Positions 8,719 to 17,364 of a stretch of 64,000 nucleotides of DNA are shown here, piece after piece; position 1 is the first letter of the stretch; each line of letters opens with the position of its first letter. Origin of the DNA: Imbroritus primus (GTDB lineage: Bacteria; Pseudomonadota; Gammaproteobacteria; Burkholderiales; Burkholderiaceae); NCBI RefSeq assembly GCF_964332355.1, contig NZ_OZ201293.1, positions 2,914,001 through 2,978,000 of the forward strand, in the 5' to 3' direction. The position numbers were made by a program, and so were the translations under genes. The notes under the pieces were generated by a model, which did not search any database, was not told the origin of the DNA, and was given only the letters and a program-made list of their open reading frames with translations.

Positions 8719-8784
8719 ATTATAAAAGGGATCAGCTCTGTTCGTTTCCAAGTGCGTGGAAACATCACATTCCTTGGTGGGAAT
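8719..8784 (-). promoter_or_regulatory. mla operon promoter region with two inverted repeats
   Basis: On the minus strand a perfect TATAAT (8724-8719) precedes mlaF. Just upstream, where a -35 would lie, is a perfect inverted repeat GTTTCCA-N6-TGGAAAC (8744-8763). A second, ATTCC-N6-GGAAT (8769-8784), follows 5 bases further up. No consensus -35 was seen, which fits an activated or repressed promoter. The binding protein is unknown. Confidence 0.5.
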
Positions 8785-8819
8785 TGACAATATTTTGCGT
8801 TTTTTGGAAAGCTCGACCG

Positions 8820-9872
8820 TCATTCCGCCAGCGCGGGCGTTTCGCCCAGTCGCGCCGTTCGATGCCATCGGCTCGCATCATCGTGCAATGTCGCCGCGAA
8901 CGACTGCGGCGTATCCACCAGCGGCACCAGACCGGCCACGGCCAGACGCTCGCGCACATCGGCCGATGTCAGTGTGCGCCGCAGCTCACTGGCCAGGCGC
9001 TGGACGATCGCCTGGGGGGTGCGAGGTGGCGCGAACAACCCCAGCCACTGCTCGGCCGTGTAGCCGTCGTAGCCTGATTCGCGAAAGGTGGGAACCGCCG
9101 GCAAGAGCGCCGAACGCGCCTCGCCGGTCGCGGCTATCACCCGCAGCTTACCGCTGCGGACCTGGGCCTGTACCGAGGGCAGGGCACAGAAACATGCACT
9201 GATGCGGCCCGCCAGCATGTCCTGCACCACAGCAGCCTCACCCTTGGCGGCCAATTGCGGCACGTCACCCTGCCGGCTCGCCCTGTCGGTATATAGCCAG
9301 GCCAGGCTGCCAGCTGTCCCGTATCCGTAGCTATAGGCTTGCGGCCGGCTGCGCAGCAGCGCCAGCCACTCGGCGACAGTGTGCGCGGGAATACGGGCGT
9401 CGATCACCAGGAACAGGGGCGCGATCGCCACGCGGCCCACCGGTGTGAGGTCGCGCGCCGGATCGGGCGCGCGCGGCTCGCGCCCCGGCTGGAGGGCGAG
9501 GCTGGCCTGCTGCAGCAACAGCACATGGCCATCTGCGGCAGCCCGGGCCACGGCCTCGCTGGCCACGGCGCCATTGGCGCCGAGCCGGTTGGACACCGTC
9601 ACGGGCACGTCCATCTGCCGAGTAAGGCGTTCGGCCAGCAGTTGCGCCAGGACATCCTGCGCGCCGCCCGGCGGAAAAGGGATGACGAGATCGATGCTGC
9701 GCGCCGGATATCCCGAAGGGCCAGTCAACAGAGGCGCGACAGCGAGCGCCTCGGCGCCGGCGCCCTGCATGAGGCCGCCTGCCAGCAACAGCCCGGCGAG
9801 CAGGTGGATGAAGACAGACCAACCTGCCAACCTGCGCAATCGACAAACGGCATGGCAAGGCATGTCGGACAT
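8820..9872 (-). CDS. Bug-family tripartite tricarboxylate transporter receptor
   Basis: The 350-residue protein has an N-terminal export signal (GWSVFIHLLAGLLLAGGLMQGAGA) and the Bug/TctC fold: YPARSIDLVIPFPPGGAQDVLAQLL, then VPTFRESGYDGYTAEQWLGLFAP near residue 270. Bug receptors capture small carboxylates in the periplasm for TctAB-type transporters, or act as orphan sensors. No tctA or tctB is nearby, so it is an orphan, common in Burkholderiales. I chose ATG 9872, preceded by GGGAG; a TTG at 9923 is an alternative. The stretch ISACFCALPS has two cysteines close together, which is unusual for the family as I know it. The ligand cannot be predicted. Confidence 0.86.
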   Translation of the reverse strand: MSDMPCHAVCRLRRLAGWSVFIHLLAGLLLAGGLMQGAGAEALAVAPLLTGPSGYPARSIDLVIPFPPGGAQDVLAQLLAERLTRQMDVPVTVSNRLGANGAVASEAVARAAADGHVLLLQQASLALQPGREPRAPDPARDLTPVGRVAIAPLFLVIDARIPAHTVAEWLALLRSRPQAYSYGYGTAGSLAWLYTDRASRQGDVPQLAAKGEAAVVQDMLAGRISACFCALPSVQAQVRSGKLRVIAATGEARSALLPAVPTFRESGYDGYTAEQWLGLFAPPRTPQAIVQRLASELRRTLTSADVRERLAVAGLVPLVDTPQSFAATLHDDASRWHRTARLGETPALAE

Positions 9873-10005
9873 GGCAAGTCGCTCCCGAAGGCAATTGCGG
9901 GCGCAAGCCACCACGCGCCGCAATCGTCAGGAGATTGTAGGCATGACGATGGCGTGCTGATTACCCATGTAAACCATGAGCGGATCCAGGCTGGGCAAAG
10001 AAAGA

Positions 10006-10024
10006 CGGGGCCGACGGCCCCGTT
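10006..10024 (-). terminator. Intrinsic terminator after gltBD
   Basis: ACGGGGCC-GAC-GGCCCCGT forms an 8-bp GC-rich stem 74 bases past the gltD stop. On the minus strand it is followed by CTTTCTTT, a serviceable U-rich tail. Confidence 0.7.
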
Positions 10025-10097
10025 GGAAGCGCCAGTCCCCGGTGGGCTGACGCGTACCGGCCAGGCGAACCCGACCGGAATGCCATGTCAAGGCGCC

Positions 10098-11561
10098 TCA
10101 GCGCGGCAATTCGGAATGCCCCATCAGGTAGGCATCGACGGTACGCGCGGCCTGGCGGCCTTCGCGGATCGCCCAGACCACAAGCGACTGGCCGCGGCGG
10201 ATGTCCCCGGCAGCGAATACCTTGGGCACGTTGGTGGCATAGGCCTGCTCGCCTTCCGTGGCCGCCTTGGCGTTCTGGCGGGCATCACGGTCGACGCCGA
10301 AGGCCTCGAGCACCGAGCCGACCGGGTTGGTAAAGCCCATGGCCAGCAGCACGAGGTCGGCCTTCAGCGTGAACTCGCTGCCGGCAACTTCCTGCATGCG
10401 GCCGTCCTTCCACTCGACGCGAACTGCCGTCAAGCCGGTGACCTTGCCATTTTCGCCCGTCAGCGCCTTGGTCGCTACCGACCAGTCACGCTCGCAACCT
10501 TCTTCGTGCGACGACGAGGTGCGCAGCTTGATCGGCCAGTACGGCCAGACCAGCGGCTTGTTCTCGGATTCGGGCGGCTGCGGCAGCAGCTCGAATTGCG
10601 TCACCGAGGCGGCGCCGTGACGATTGGACGTGCCCACGCAATCCGAGCCCGTATCGCCGCCGCCGATCACGATGACGTGCTTGCCGTCTGCGCGGATCGG
10701 GTTCTTGCCGTCGCCGGCCACTTCCTTGTTCTGCGGGATCAGGAATTCGAGCGCATAGTGCACGCCTTTCAGTTCGCGGCCTGGCACCGGGAGATCGCGC
10801 GGCACTTCGGATCCACCGGTCAGCAGCACGGCATCGAACTGGTCGAGCAGCGACTGTGCGGAAACCACTTCACGCGCATCGTTGACGATGCCCGCCGGCA
10901 TGTTGTCGCTGCCCACCAGCACGCCGGTACGGAAGGTCACGCCTTCGGCCTGCATCTGCGCCATGCGGCGGTCGATCAGGGTCTTTTCGAGCTTGAAATC
11001 GGGAATGCCGTAGCGCAGCAGGCCGCCAATACGGTCGTTCTTCTCGAACAGCGTCACGTCATGGCCCACGCGCGCCAACTGCTGCGCCGCTGCCATCCCG
11101 GCGGGTCCGGAGCCGACCACGGCCACCGTCTTGCCGGTCTTGTGCGCCGGCACCTGCGGCTCGACCCAACCCTCTTCCCAGGCCTTGTCGATGATCGCGT
11201 GCTCGATCGACTTGATACCCACCGGCTCGTCGTTGATACCGAGCGTACAGGCAGCTTCGCACGGCGCCGGGCAGATACGGCCCGTGAACTCGGGGAAGTT
11301 GTTGGTGGAATGCAGCACCTCGATGGCGCTCTTCCAGTCCTGGCGATACACCAGGTCATTGAAGTCCGGGATGATGTTGTTCACCGGACAGCCGTTGTTG
11401 CAGAACGGGATGCCGCAATCCATGCAGCGCGCGCCCTGGAGCTTGGCGGCCTGGTCATCCAGCGCCAGCACGAATTCCTTGTAGTGGCGCACACGCTTTT
11501 CAGGCGCTTCATAGCCCTCGTTCTGGCGCGGAAATTCCAGAAACCCTGTTGCTTTTCCCAT
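10098..11561 (-). CDS. gltD: Glutamate synthase (NADPH) small subunit
   Basis: GltD supplies electrons from NADPH to GltB. The 487-residue protein has N-terminal cysteine clusters for two 4Fe-4S centres (CMDCGIPFCNNGCP and GRICPAPCEAAC), the FAD-binding VVGSGPAGMAAAQQLARVG and the NADPH-binding VIVIGGGDTGSDCVGTS, in the usual order and length. AAGGA precedes the ATG. It lies 105 bases after gltB, with a perfect hairpin in between, and ahead of a terminator. Confidence 0.97.
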   Translation of the reverse strand: MGKATGFLEFPRQNEGYEAPEKRVRHYKEFVLALDDQAAKLQGARCMDCGIPFCNNGCPVNNIIPDFNDLVYRQDWKSAIEVLHSTNNFPEFTGRICPAPCEAACTLGINDEPVGIKSIEHAIIDKAWEEGWVEPQVPAHKTGKTVAVVGSGPAGMAAAQQLARVGHDVTLFEKNDRIGGLLRYGIPDFKLEKTLIDRRMAQMQAEGVTFRTGVLVGSDNMPAGIVNDAREVVSAQSLLDQFDAVLLTGGSEVPRDLPVPGRELKGVHYALEFLIPQNKEVAGDGKNPIRADGKHVIVIGGGDTGSDCVGTSNRHGAASVTQFELLPQPPESENKPLVWPYWPIKLRTSSSHEEGCERDWSVATKALTGENGKVTGLTAVRVEWKDGRMQEVAGSEFTLKADLVLLAMGFTNPVGSVLEAFGVDRDARQNAKAATEGEQAYATNVPKVFAAGDIRRGQSLVVWAIREGRQAARTVDAYLMGHSELPR

Positions 11562-11622
11562 CTTGATTCCTTGTGGGGAAGGTCCGTGATATCGCAGACG
11601 CTCCGGTCATGCATTGCTTCTG

Positions 11623-11656
11623 CATTCTGCTGCGGCACCTGGACCGCAGCAGAATG
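11623..11656 (-). other. Perfect 13-bp hairpin between gltB and gltD
   Basis: CATTCTGCTGCGG and its exact complement CCGCAGCAGAATG flank an 8-base loop (CACCTGGA). It begins 11 bases past the gltB stop. There is no U-run on either strand, so it is not a classical terminator. It could act as an mRNA-stability or processing element that sets the gltB:gltD ratio, which is inference. Confidence 0.6.
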
Positions 11657-11666
11657 GCAAACCCAA

Positions 11667-14600
11667 TCAGGCGACCAGCACCTCGCTCGCTGGTCCCTGG
11701 CTCTTCTCGTACATTTCCGCCAGTGCGCGCTTGTACTCGGAAGGGAACACCTTCACGAACTTGCGGCGGGCGCTCGCCCAGTCGGCCAGCAGTGCCTTGG
11801 CACGCTCCGAACCGGTATAACGGAAGTGCTTCTCGATCAGGTCTTTCAGCAGGACTTCATCGAGATGCGGCTCGCCCTTGACGTTGTGCCAGCCGGCCAT
11901 GCTTTCCGCCTTTTCCTGCTCGGCGGCCGACAGCACCGGCTCGAGCGACACCATGGCGGTATTGCAGCGCTTGGCGAACAGGCCGTCCTCGTCGTACACG
12001 TAGGCGATACCGCCCGACATACCCGCCGCGAAGTTGCGGCCCGTCACGCCAAGTACGACTACCGTGCCACCGGTCATGTACTCGCAGCCGTGATCACCCG
12101 TACCCTCTGCCACAGCGATGGCGCCCGAGTTACGCACCGCGAAACGCTCGCCGGCCACGCCGTTGAAGTACGCTTCGCCGGCAATCGCGCCATACATCAC
12201 GGTGTTGCCGACGATGATGTTCTGCGTCGGTTCGCCGCGGAATTCGTGCGGCGTACGCACGATGACCCGGCCGCCCGACAGGCCCTTGCCGACATAGTCG
12301 TTCGCGTCGCCAACCAGATCCAGCGTCACGCCATGCGCGAGGAACGCACCGAACGACTGGCCAGCCGTGCCCTGCAACTGGATGTGGATGGTGTCGTCCG
12401 GCAGCCCCTCATGACCATAGCGTTTGGCGACTTCGCCCGACAGCATCGCGCCGACGGTACGGTTGACGTTCTTGACCGGCTGGATGAACGACACCCGCTC
12501 GCCTTTCTCGAGCGCCTGCCTGGCCTTCTCGATCAACTGGTGATCAAGCGCCTTTTCCAGTCCGTGGTCCTGCACATCGCTCTGCAGGCGCGGCAGATCT
12601 TCCGCCACCGGCACGTTGTAGAAGATGCGCGAGAAGTCGAGGCCACGCGCCTTCCAATGTTCCACGCCAGCCTTCATGTCGAGCAGGTCGACACGGCCCA
12701 CGAGTTCATCGAAGGTGCGAATGCCGAGCTGCGCCATGAGTTCGCGCGCCTCTTCGGCAACGAAGAAAAAGTAGTTCACCACATGTTCCGGGCGACCCTT
12801 GAATTTCTTGCGCAGCACCGGGTCCTGCGTCGCCACGCCGACCGGGCAGGTGTTCAGGTGGCACTTGCGCATCATGATGCAGCCTTCCACCACCAGCGGC
12901 GCGGTCGCAAAACCGAATTCCTCTGCGCCGAGCAGCGCGCCGATCACCACGTCGCGGCCAGTTTTCATCTGACCATCTGCCTGCACGCGGATGCGGTTGC
13001 GCAGGCCGTTGAGCATCAATGTCTGCTGCGTTTCGGCGAGACCCAGCTCCCACGGCGTGCCGGCATGCTTGATCGACGACCACGGTGACGCACCGGTGCC
13101 GCCGTCGTGACCGGAAATCACCACGTGATCGGCCTTGGCCTTCGACACACCGGCAGCGACCGTACCCACACCGACTTCCGATACCAGCTTGACCGAAATG
13201 TCGGCGCGCGGGTTGACGTTCTTCAGGTCATGGATCAGCTGCGCCAGATCCTCGATCGAGTAAATGTCATGGTGCGGCGGCGGCGAGATCAGGCCCACGC
13301 CAGGGACCGAGTAGCGCAGCTTGCCGATGTAGTCGGACACCTTGTGGCCCGGCAGCTGGCCGCCTTCGCCCGGCTTGGCGCCTTGCGCCATCTTGATCTG
13401 GATCTGGTCAGCCGAGACCAGGTATTCCGCCGTCACACCGAAGCGTCCCGAGGCCACCTGCTTGATGCGTGAACGCAACGAATCGCCATCCTGCAGTTCC
13501 GTGTCGCTGACGATCACGTCATTGCCAACGATGCCTGCGACCGTATCGCCCTTCTTGATGGGAATGCCGCGTAGTTCGTTGCGGTAGCGGCGCTCGTCCT
13601 CACCACCTTCACCCGTGTTCGACTTGCCGCCGATACGGTTCATGGCGATAGCCAGCGTGCTGTGCGCTTCGGTCGAGATCGAGCCGAGCGACATCGCACC
13701 TGTGGCAAAGCGCTTGACGATTTCCTTGGCCGGCTCGACTTCCTCGAGCGGAATCGCCTTGGCCGGATCCAGCTTGAATTCGAACAGGCCGCGCAGCGTC
13801 ATGTGGCGCTTGCTCTGGTCGTTGATCAGGTTGGCGTATTCCTTGTATGTCTGGTACGAATTCGCGCGCGTCGAATGCTGCAGCTTGGCGATCGAATCCG
13901 GCGTCCACATGTGGTCTTCACCGCGGATGCGGAAAGCGTATTCGCCGCCGGCGTCGAGCATCGAGGCCAACACCGGATTGTTGCCGAACGCATCGCGGTG
14001 CAAGCGCAGCGCCTCCTCGGCAACTTCGAACAGGCCAATGCCGCCGACATTCGAAGCAGTACCCTTGAAGTACTTGTCGACCAGTTCGCGGCTCAGGCCG
14101 ATGGCCTCGAAGATCTGCGCGCCGGTGTACGACATATAGGTCGAGATGCCCATCTTGGACATGACTTTCTGCAGGCCCTTGCCGATGGCCTTGGTGTAGT
14201 TCTTGATCGCCTTTTCCGGCGACAGGTCCCCCGGCAGCGACTTCGACATTTCCGCCAGCGTCTCGAGCGAGAGGTACGGGTGCACGGCTTCCGCGCCATA
14301 GCCGGCGAGCAGCGCGAAGTGGTGCACTTCGCGGGCCGAGCCGGTTTCGACCACCAGGCCGGTACTGGTACGCAAGCCCTTTTCGACCAGGTGCTGGTGC
14401 ACGGCGGAAGTGGCCAGCAATGCCGGGATCGCAACCTGGTCGCCACCCACGCGGCGATCGGACACGATCAGGATGTTGTAGCCCGACTTGACCGCATCCA
14501 CCGCTTCGGCGCACAGAGATGCCAGGCGTGCTTCGATACCTTCCTTGCCCCAGGCGAGCGGATAGCAGATGTTCAGCTCGTACGAACGGAACTTGCCGCC

Positions 14601-16397
14601 GGTGTAGTGCTCGATCTTGCGGATCTTGGCGATGTCCTTGAAGTCGAGCACGGGCTGGCTCACTTCGAGCCGCATCGGCGGGTTGATGTTGTTTGTGTCC
14701 AGCAGGTTCGGCTTGGGTCCAACGAAGGACACGAGCGACATCACCATGTTCTCGCGGATCGGATCGATCGGCGGGTTGGTGACCTGCGCGAACAGCTGCT
14801 TGAAGTAGTGGTACAGCGTCTTGTTTTTGTTCGACAGCACGGCCAGCGGCGAGTCGTTGCCCATCGAGCCGGTGGCTTCCTCGCCGGCAATGGCCATCGG
14901 CGCCATCAGGAACTTGATGTCTTCCTGCGTAAAACCGAAAGCTTGCTGCCGGTCGAGCAGGCGCGCGGCCGGCGTACGCATGAGCAGGTCCTGCGCAGCC
15001 AGGTCATCGGGCATCGGCTCGAGTTCATCGAGCTTGATCCGCACCGCGTCGACCCAACTCTTGTATGGCTTGGCGTTGGCGAGGTTGTCCTTGAGTTCCT
15101 TGTCGTCGATGATGCGGCCCTGCTCCATGTCGATCAGGAACATCTTGCCCGGTTGCAGGCGCCACTTCTTGACGATCTTCGACTCGGCGAACGGCAGCAC
15201 GCCGGCTTCCGACGCCATCACCACGTAATCGTCATCGGTGACGTAGTAACGCGCCGGACGCAGGCCATTGCGGTCCAGTGTCGCACCGATCTGGCGGCCA
15301 TCAGTAAAGGCAATCGCCGCCGGACCATCCCACGGCTCCATCATCGCTGCGTGGTACTCGTAGAACGCGCGGCGATTGTCATCCATCAGCGTGTGCTGTT
15401 CCCACGCCTCCGGGATCATCATCATCACAGCGTGGGCAAGCGGATAGCCCGCCATCGTCAGGAGTTCAAGACAGTTGTCAAACGAAGCGGTGTCGGACTG
15501 GCCAGGGTAGATCAGCGGCCACAGCTTCTCGAGATCCGCACCGAGCACCGGCGAAGAAATCGAGCCGGTCCGTGCGTTCACCCAGTTGACGTTGCCCTTG
15601 ACGGTGTTGATTTCGCCGTTGTGCGCCACGAGGCGGTATGGGTGGGCCAGTTCCCAGGCCGGGAAAGTATTGGTCGAGAAGCGCTGATGCACCAGGGCGA
15701 GCGCCGAGACCGTGCGCGGATCGGCGAGGTCGCGGTAGTAGCGGCCGACCTGCTCGCACAGCAGCAAACCCTTGTAGACGATGGTGCGCGCCGACATCGA
15801 CGGCACGAAATATTCCTTGCCGTGCTTCAGCTTGAGCGCCTGAATGGCGTGGCTGGCGGTCTTGCGGATGACGTACAGCTTCCGCTCGAGCGCATCGGTG
15901 GTCATGATGTCGCGGCCGCGGCCGATGAAGATCTGGCGGATCACCGGCTCGGTTTCGCGCACCGTCGGCGACATCGGCATGGACTTGTCGACCGGCACGT
16001 CGCGCCAGCCCAGCATAATCTGGCCTTCGAGGCGAACCGTGCGCTCCAGTTCCTGTTCGCACGCCAGTCGGGAAGCGTGCTCCTTGGGCAGGAAGACCAT
16101 GCCGACGCCATATTCGCCGGCTGGCGGCAACTTCACGCCCTGCGCCGCCATTTCCTCGCGGAACAGCTGATCGGGGATCTGCAGCAGGATGCCCGCACCG
16201 TCGCCCATCAGCGGATCCGCGCCGACGGCGCCCCGGTGGTCGAGATTCTCGAGGATCTTCAGGCCCTGCTGGACGATCTCGTGGTTGCGATGACCCTTGA
16301 TATGGGCAATAAAACCCACGCCGCAAGCGTCATGCTCGTTGGCGGGATCGTACAGGCCTTGGGCGGCGGGTAAAGTCTGCTGCGAATGTGCGTCCAC
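11667..16397 (-). CDS. gltB: Glutamate synthase (NADPH) large subunit
   Basis: GltB makes two glutamates from glutamine and 2-oxoglutarate. Domains run in the normal order: class II glutaminase beginning at CGVGFIAHIKG, central and FMN-binding synthase domains (YRNELRGIPIKKGDT; SGHDGGTGASPWSS), the 3Fe-4S motif CIMMRKCHLNTC and a C-terminal GXGXG helix domain. The chosen GTG at 16397 gives 1576 residues and follows GGAAG by six bases; Cys25 would become the N-terminal nucleophile after propeptide removal. Upstream starts at 16439 (ATG) or 16493 (GTG) lack a good ribosome site. A TTGCGC-N17-TATAGT promoter lies 110 bases upstream. Confidence 0.96.
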   Translation of the reverse strand: MDAHSQQTLPAAQGLYDPANEHDACGVGFIAHIKGHRNHEIVQQGLKILENLDHRGAVGADPLMGDGAGILLQIPDQLFREEMAAQGVKLPPAGEYGVGMVFLPKEHASRLACEQELERTVRLEGQIMLGWRDVPVDKSMPMSPTVRETEPVIRQIFIGRGRDIMTTDALERKLYVIRKTASHAIQALKLKHGKEYFVPSMSARTIVYKGLLLCEQVGRYYRDLADPRTVSALALVHQRFSTNTFPAWELAHPYRLVAHNGEINTVKGNVNWVNARTGSISSPVLGADLEKLWPLIYPGQSDTASFDNCLELLTMAGYPLAHAVMMMIPEAWEQHTLMDDNRRAFYEYHAAMMEPWDGPAAIAFTDGRQIGATLDRNGLRPARYYVTDDDYVVMASEAGVLPFAESKIVKKWRLQPGKMFLIDMEQGRIIDDKELKDNLANAKPYKSWVDAVRIKLDELEPMPDDLAAQDLLMRTPAARLLDRQQAFGFTQEDIKFLMAPMAIAGEEATGSMGNDSPLAVLSNKNKTLYHYFKQLFAQVTNPPIDPIRENMVMSLVSFVGPKPNLLDTNNINPPMRLEVSQPVLDFKDIAKIRKIEHYTGGKFRSYELNICYPLAWGKEGIEARLASLCAEAVDAVKSGYNILIVSDRRVGGDQVAIPALLATSAVHQHLVEKGLRTSTGLVVETGSAREVHHFALLAGYGAEAVHPYLSLETLAEMSKSLPGDLSPEKAIKNYTKAIGKGLQKVMSKMGISTYMSYTGAQIFEAIGLSRELVDKYFKGTASNVGGIGLFEVAEEALRLHRDAFGNNPVLASMLDAGGEYAFRIRGEDHMWTPDSIAKLQHSTRANSYQTYKEYANLINDQSKRHMTLRGLFEFKLDPAKAIPLEEVEPAKEIVKRFATGAMSLGSISTEAHSTLAIAMNRIGGKSNTGEGGEDERRYRNELRGIPIKKGDTVAGIVGNDVIVSDTELQDGDSLRSRIKQVASGRFGVTAEYLVSADQIQIKMAQGAKPGEGGQLPGHKVSDYIGKLRYSVPGVGLISPPPHHDIYSIEDLAQLIHDLKNVNPRADISVKLVSEVGVGTVAAGVSKAKADHVVISGHDGGTGASPWSSIKHAGTPWELGLAETQQTLMLNGLRNRIRVQADGQMKTGRDVVIGALLGAEEFGFATAPLVVEGCIMMRKCHLNTCPVGVATQDPVLRKKFKGRPEHVVNYFFFVAEEARELMAQLGIRTFDELVGRVDLLDMKAGVEHWKARGLDFSRIFYNVPVAEDLPRLQSDVQDHGLEKALDHQLIEKARQALEKGERVSFIQPVKNVNRTVGAMLSGEVAKRYGHEGLPDDTIHIQLQGTAGQSFGAFLAHGVTLDLVGDANDYVGKGLSGGRVIVRTPHEFRGEPTQNIIVGNTVMYGAIAGEAYFNGVAGERFAVRNSGAIAVAEGTGDHGCEYMTGGTVVVLGVTGRNFAAGMSGGIAYVYDEDGLFAKRCNTAMVSLEPVLSAAEQEKAESMAGWHNVKGEPHLDEVLLKDLIEKHFRYTGSERAKALLADWASARRKFVKVFPSEYKRALAEMYEKSQGPASEVLVA

Positions 16398-16513
16398 GGT
16401 GGTCTTCCGGTTGCGTGAGGCGCGACCGGAGCCTTCCATGACGACGCGACATCGGCGCGGGGTCAGAAGAGAGGGCGCAATGGCGCGCCGCACAATTTCT
16501 GTGGGTGAAAAGC

Positions 16514-16542
16514 ACTATACGAGATCGATTTCCCGCGCGCAA
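16514..16542 (-). promoter_or_regulatory. gltBD promoter
   Basis: On the minus strand TTGCGC (16542-16537), a 17-base spacer and TATAGT (16519-16514) make a good sigma70-type promoter, preceded by an AT-rich run AAAAATTTT. The leader to the gltB GTG would be about 110 bases. Confidence 0.6.
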
Positions 16543-16576
16543 AATTTTTAAATGGGGTCGGATAACCATTCCATTC

Positions 16577-16595
16577 TGGTGCATCATGCGCACCA
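16577..16595. promoter_or_regulatory. Inverted repeat upstream of the gltB promoter
   Basis: TGGTGC-N7-GCACCA is a perfect 6-bp inverted repeat about 35 bases upstream of the gltB -35 and directly outside the left end of the transposase element. The half-sites resemble those of NtrC operators but in everted order, so an NtrC assignment is not supported. It could be a regulator site or a REP-like piece of the element. Confidence 0.35.
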
Positions 16596-16612
16596 TAATA
16601 AATAGGGACAGA

Positions 16613-17314
16613 TTAATTCGATCCGGTCGTTGCCCTTGGTGGACGGCCCTTTGCCAAGGGACTGACGCGGCGCTCGGCAGTACGCGCGAGACGCGCGAGA
16701 AAAGCCTCATCCCCCAGTGGCCAGCCGCTATGCACATGCGTGCGCAGGTGCTGCAGCCGCAAACTCGACAGCCCTTCCACGCAGTACTCGCGGTAGCGCA
16801 GCTGGCGCTCAAATGGCGTGTTACCGAGCGCCCAGTAATCAGAGTGATCACTCACCCATGAAATGGACTCCAGGCCCGCATGATGGCGGAAGCTGCTCCA
16901 GCGATAGTGCTCCGGCATTGCCACTATTCCTGCCCGCACCGGATTCGAATCGACGTAGCACAGCAGCGGCAGCAGGTATTCGGCGGGATCGAACAAGGTC
17001 GAGCGAAAGCGCCCTTCCCACAAGGTGCCGGAACGCCCGGTTAGCAGATTGACCTGCCGCGTGTAGCGCCGACCCACGGCCTGCATCGTCTTGCTGAGGC
17101 TATCGGCCTGGCGCGGCGTGCCGATCAGGTGGATATGGTTGGGCAGCAAGGCAAAGCCGTGCACGGCAAAGTCGTGCTCGCGTGCCGCCATGCGCAGACA
17201 GTCGAGGTACAGCGCATAGTCGCCATCGGCAAAAAACACTGGCTGCCGATTGTTGCCCCGCAACAACACGTGCACCGGCACCCCCGCCATCTGCAAACGC
17301 GGCAATCTGGCCAT
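16613..17314 (-). CDS. REP-associated tyrosine transposase (Y1/HUH family)
   Basis: The 233-residue protein is a single-domain HUH endonuclease: the metal-binding HxH is NHIHLIG (His60, His62), the likely nucleophile is Tyr84 in GRRYTRQVN, and the family motif GTLWEGRF follows at 96-103. LLRGNNRQPVFF and YVDSNPVRAGIV complete the IS200-like/RAYT signature. Such proteins cut single-stranded DNA and are tied to REP palindromes or short flanking motifs. It appears intact. The ATG is preceded by AGGAGG at an ordinary distance. It is the only clear mobile gene in the window. Confidence 0.9.
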   Translation of the reverse strand: MARLPRLQMAGVPVHVLLRGNNRQPVFFADGDYALYLDCLRMAAREHDFAVHGFALLPNHIHLIGTPRQADSLSKTMQAVGRRYTRQVNLLTGRSGTLWEGRFRSTLFDPAEYLLPLLCYVDSNPVRAGIVAMPEHYRWSSFRHHAGLESISWVSDHSDYWALGNTPFERQLRYREYCVEGLSSLRLQHLRTHVHSGWPLGDEAFLARLARTAERRVSPLAKGRPPRATTGSN

Positions 17315-17364
17315 GCAAACCTCCTTCGGAAGTCAGCATGGTAACAAATCTGTCCCCATTTATG

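Larger units (their letters stand above)
16550..17364 (-). mobile_element. Small RAYT-type transposable element with inverted end motifs
   Basis: One transposase gene is bracketed by matching ends. The left end (16597-16618) reads inward AATAAATAGGGACAGATTAATT. The right end (17343-17364), read inward on the minus strand, is CATAAATGGGGACAGATTTGTT. A third, diverged copy, AAATGGGGTCGGATAACCATT, lies further left at 16550-16570 in the same orientation as the left end. The transposase stop codon lies inside the left motif. No target-site duplication was found. The element separates dgt from the gltB promoter. Confidence 0.65.

Noticed and set aside
8820..9872. Complete tripartite tricarboxylate transporter
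   Set aside because: Only the receptor is present; neighbours are gltD and mlaF, so no TctA/TctB partner is encoded here.
9339..13088. Very long plus-strand open frame (over 1200 codons) opposite gltD/gltB
   Set aside because: It is antisense to two certain genes, has no ribosome site or recognisable domain, and is rich in His, Arg and Gln as expected for a shadow frame in high-GC DNA.
13662..16373. Plus-strand open frame of about 900 codons opposite gltB
   Set aside because: Same reasons: a mirror of gltB codon bias with no independent evidence.
16577..16595. Classical NtrC operator before gltB
   Set aside because: The half-sites are in the wrong orientation (TGGTGC...GCACCA rather than TGCACC...GGTGCA), so only a generic inverted repeat is reported.
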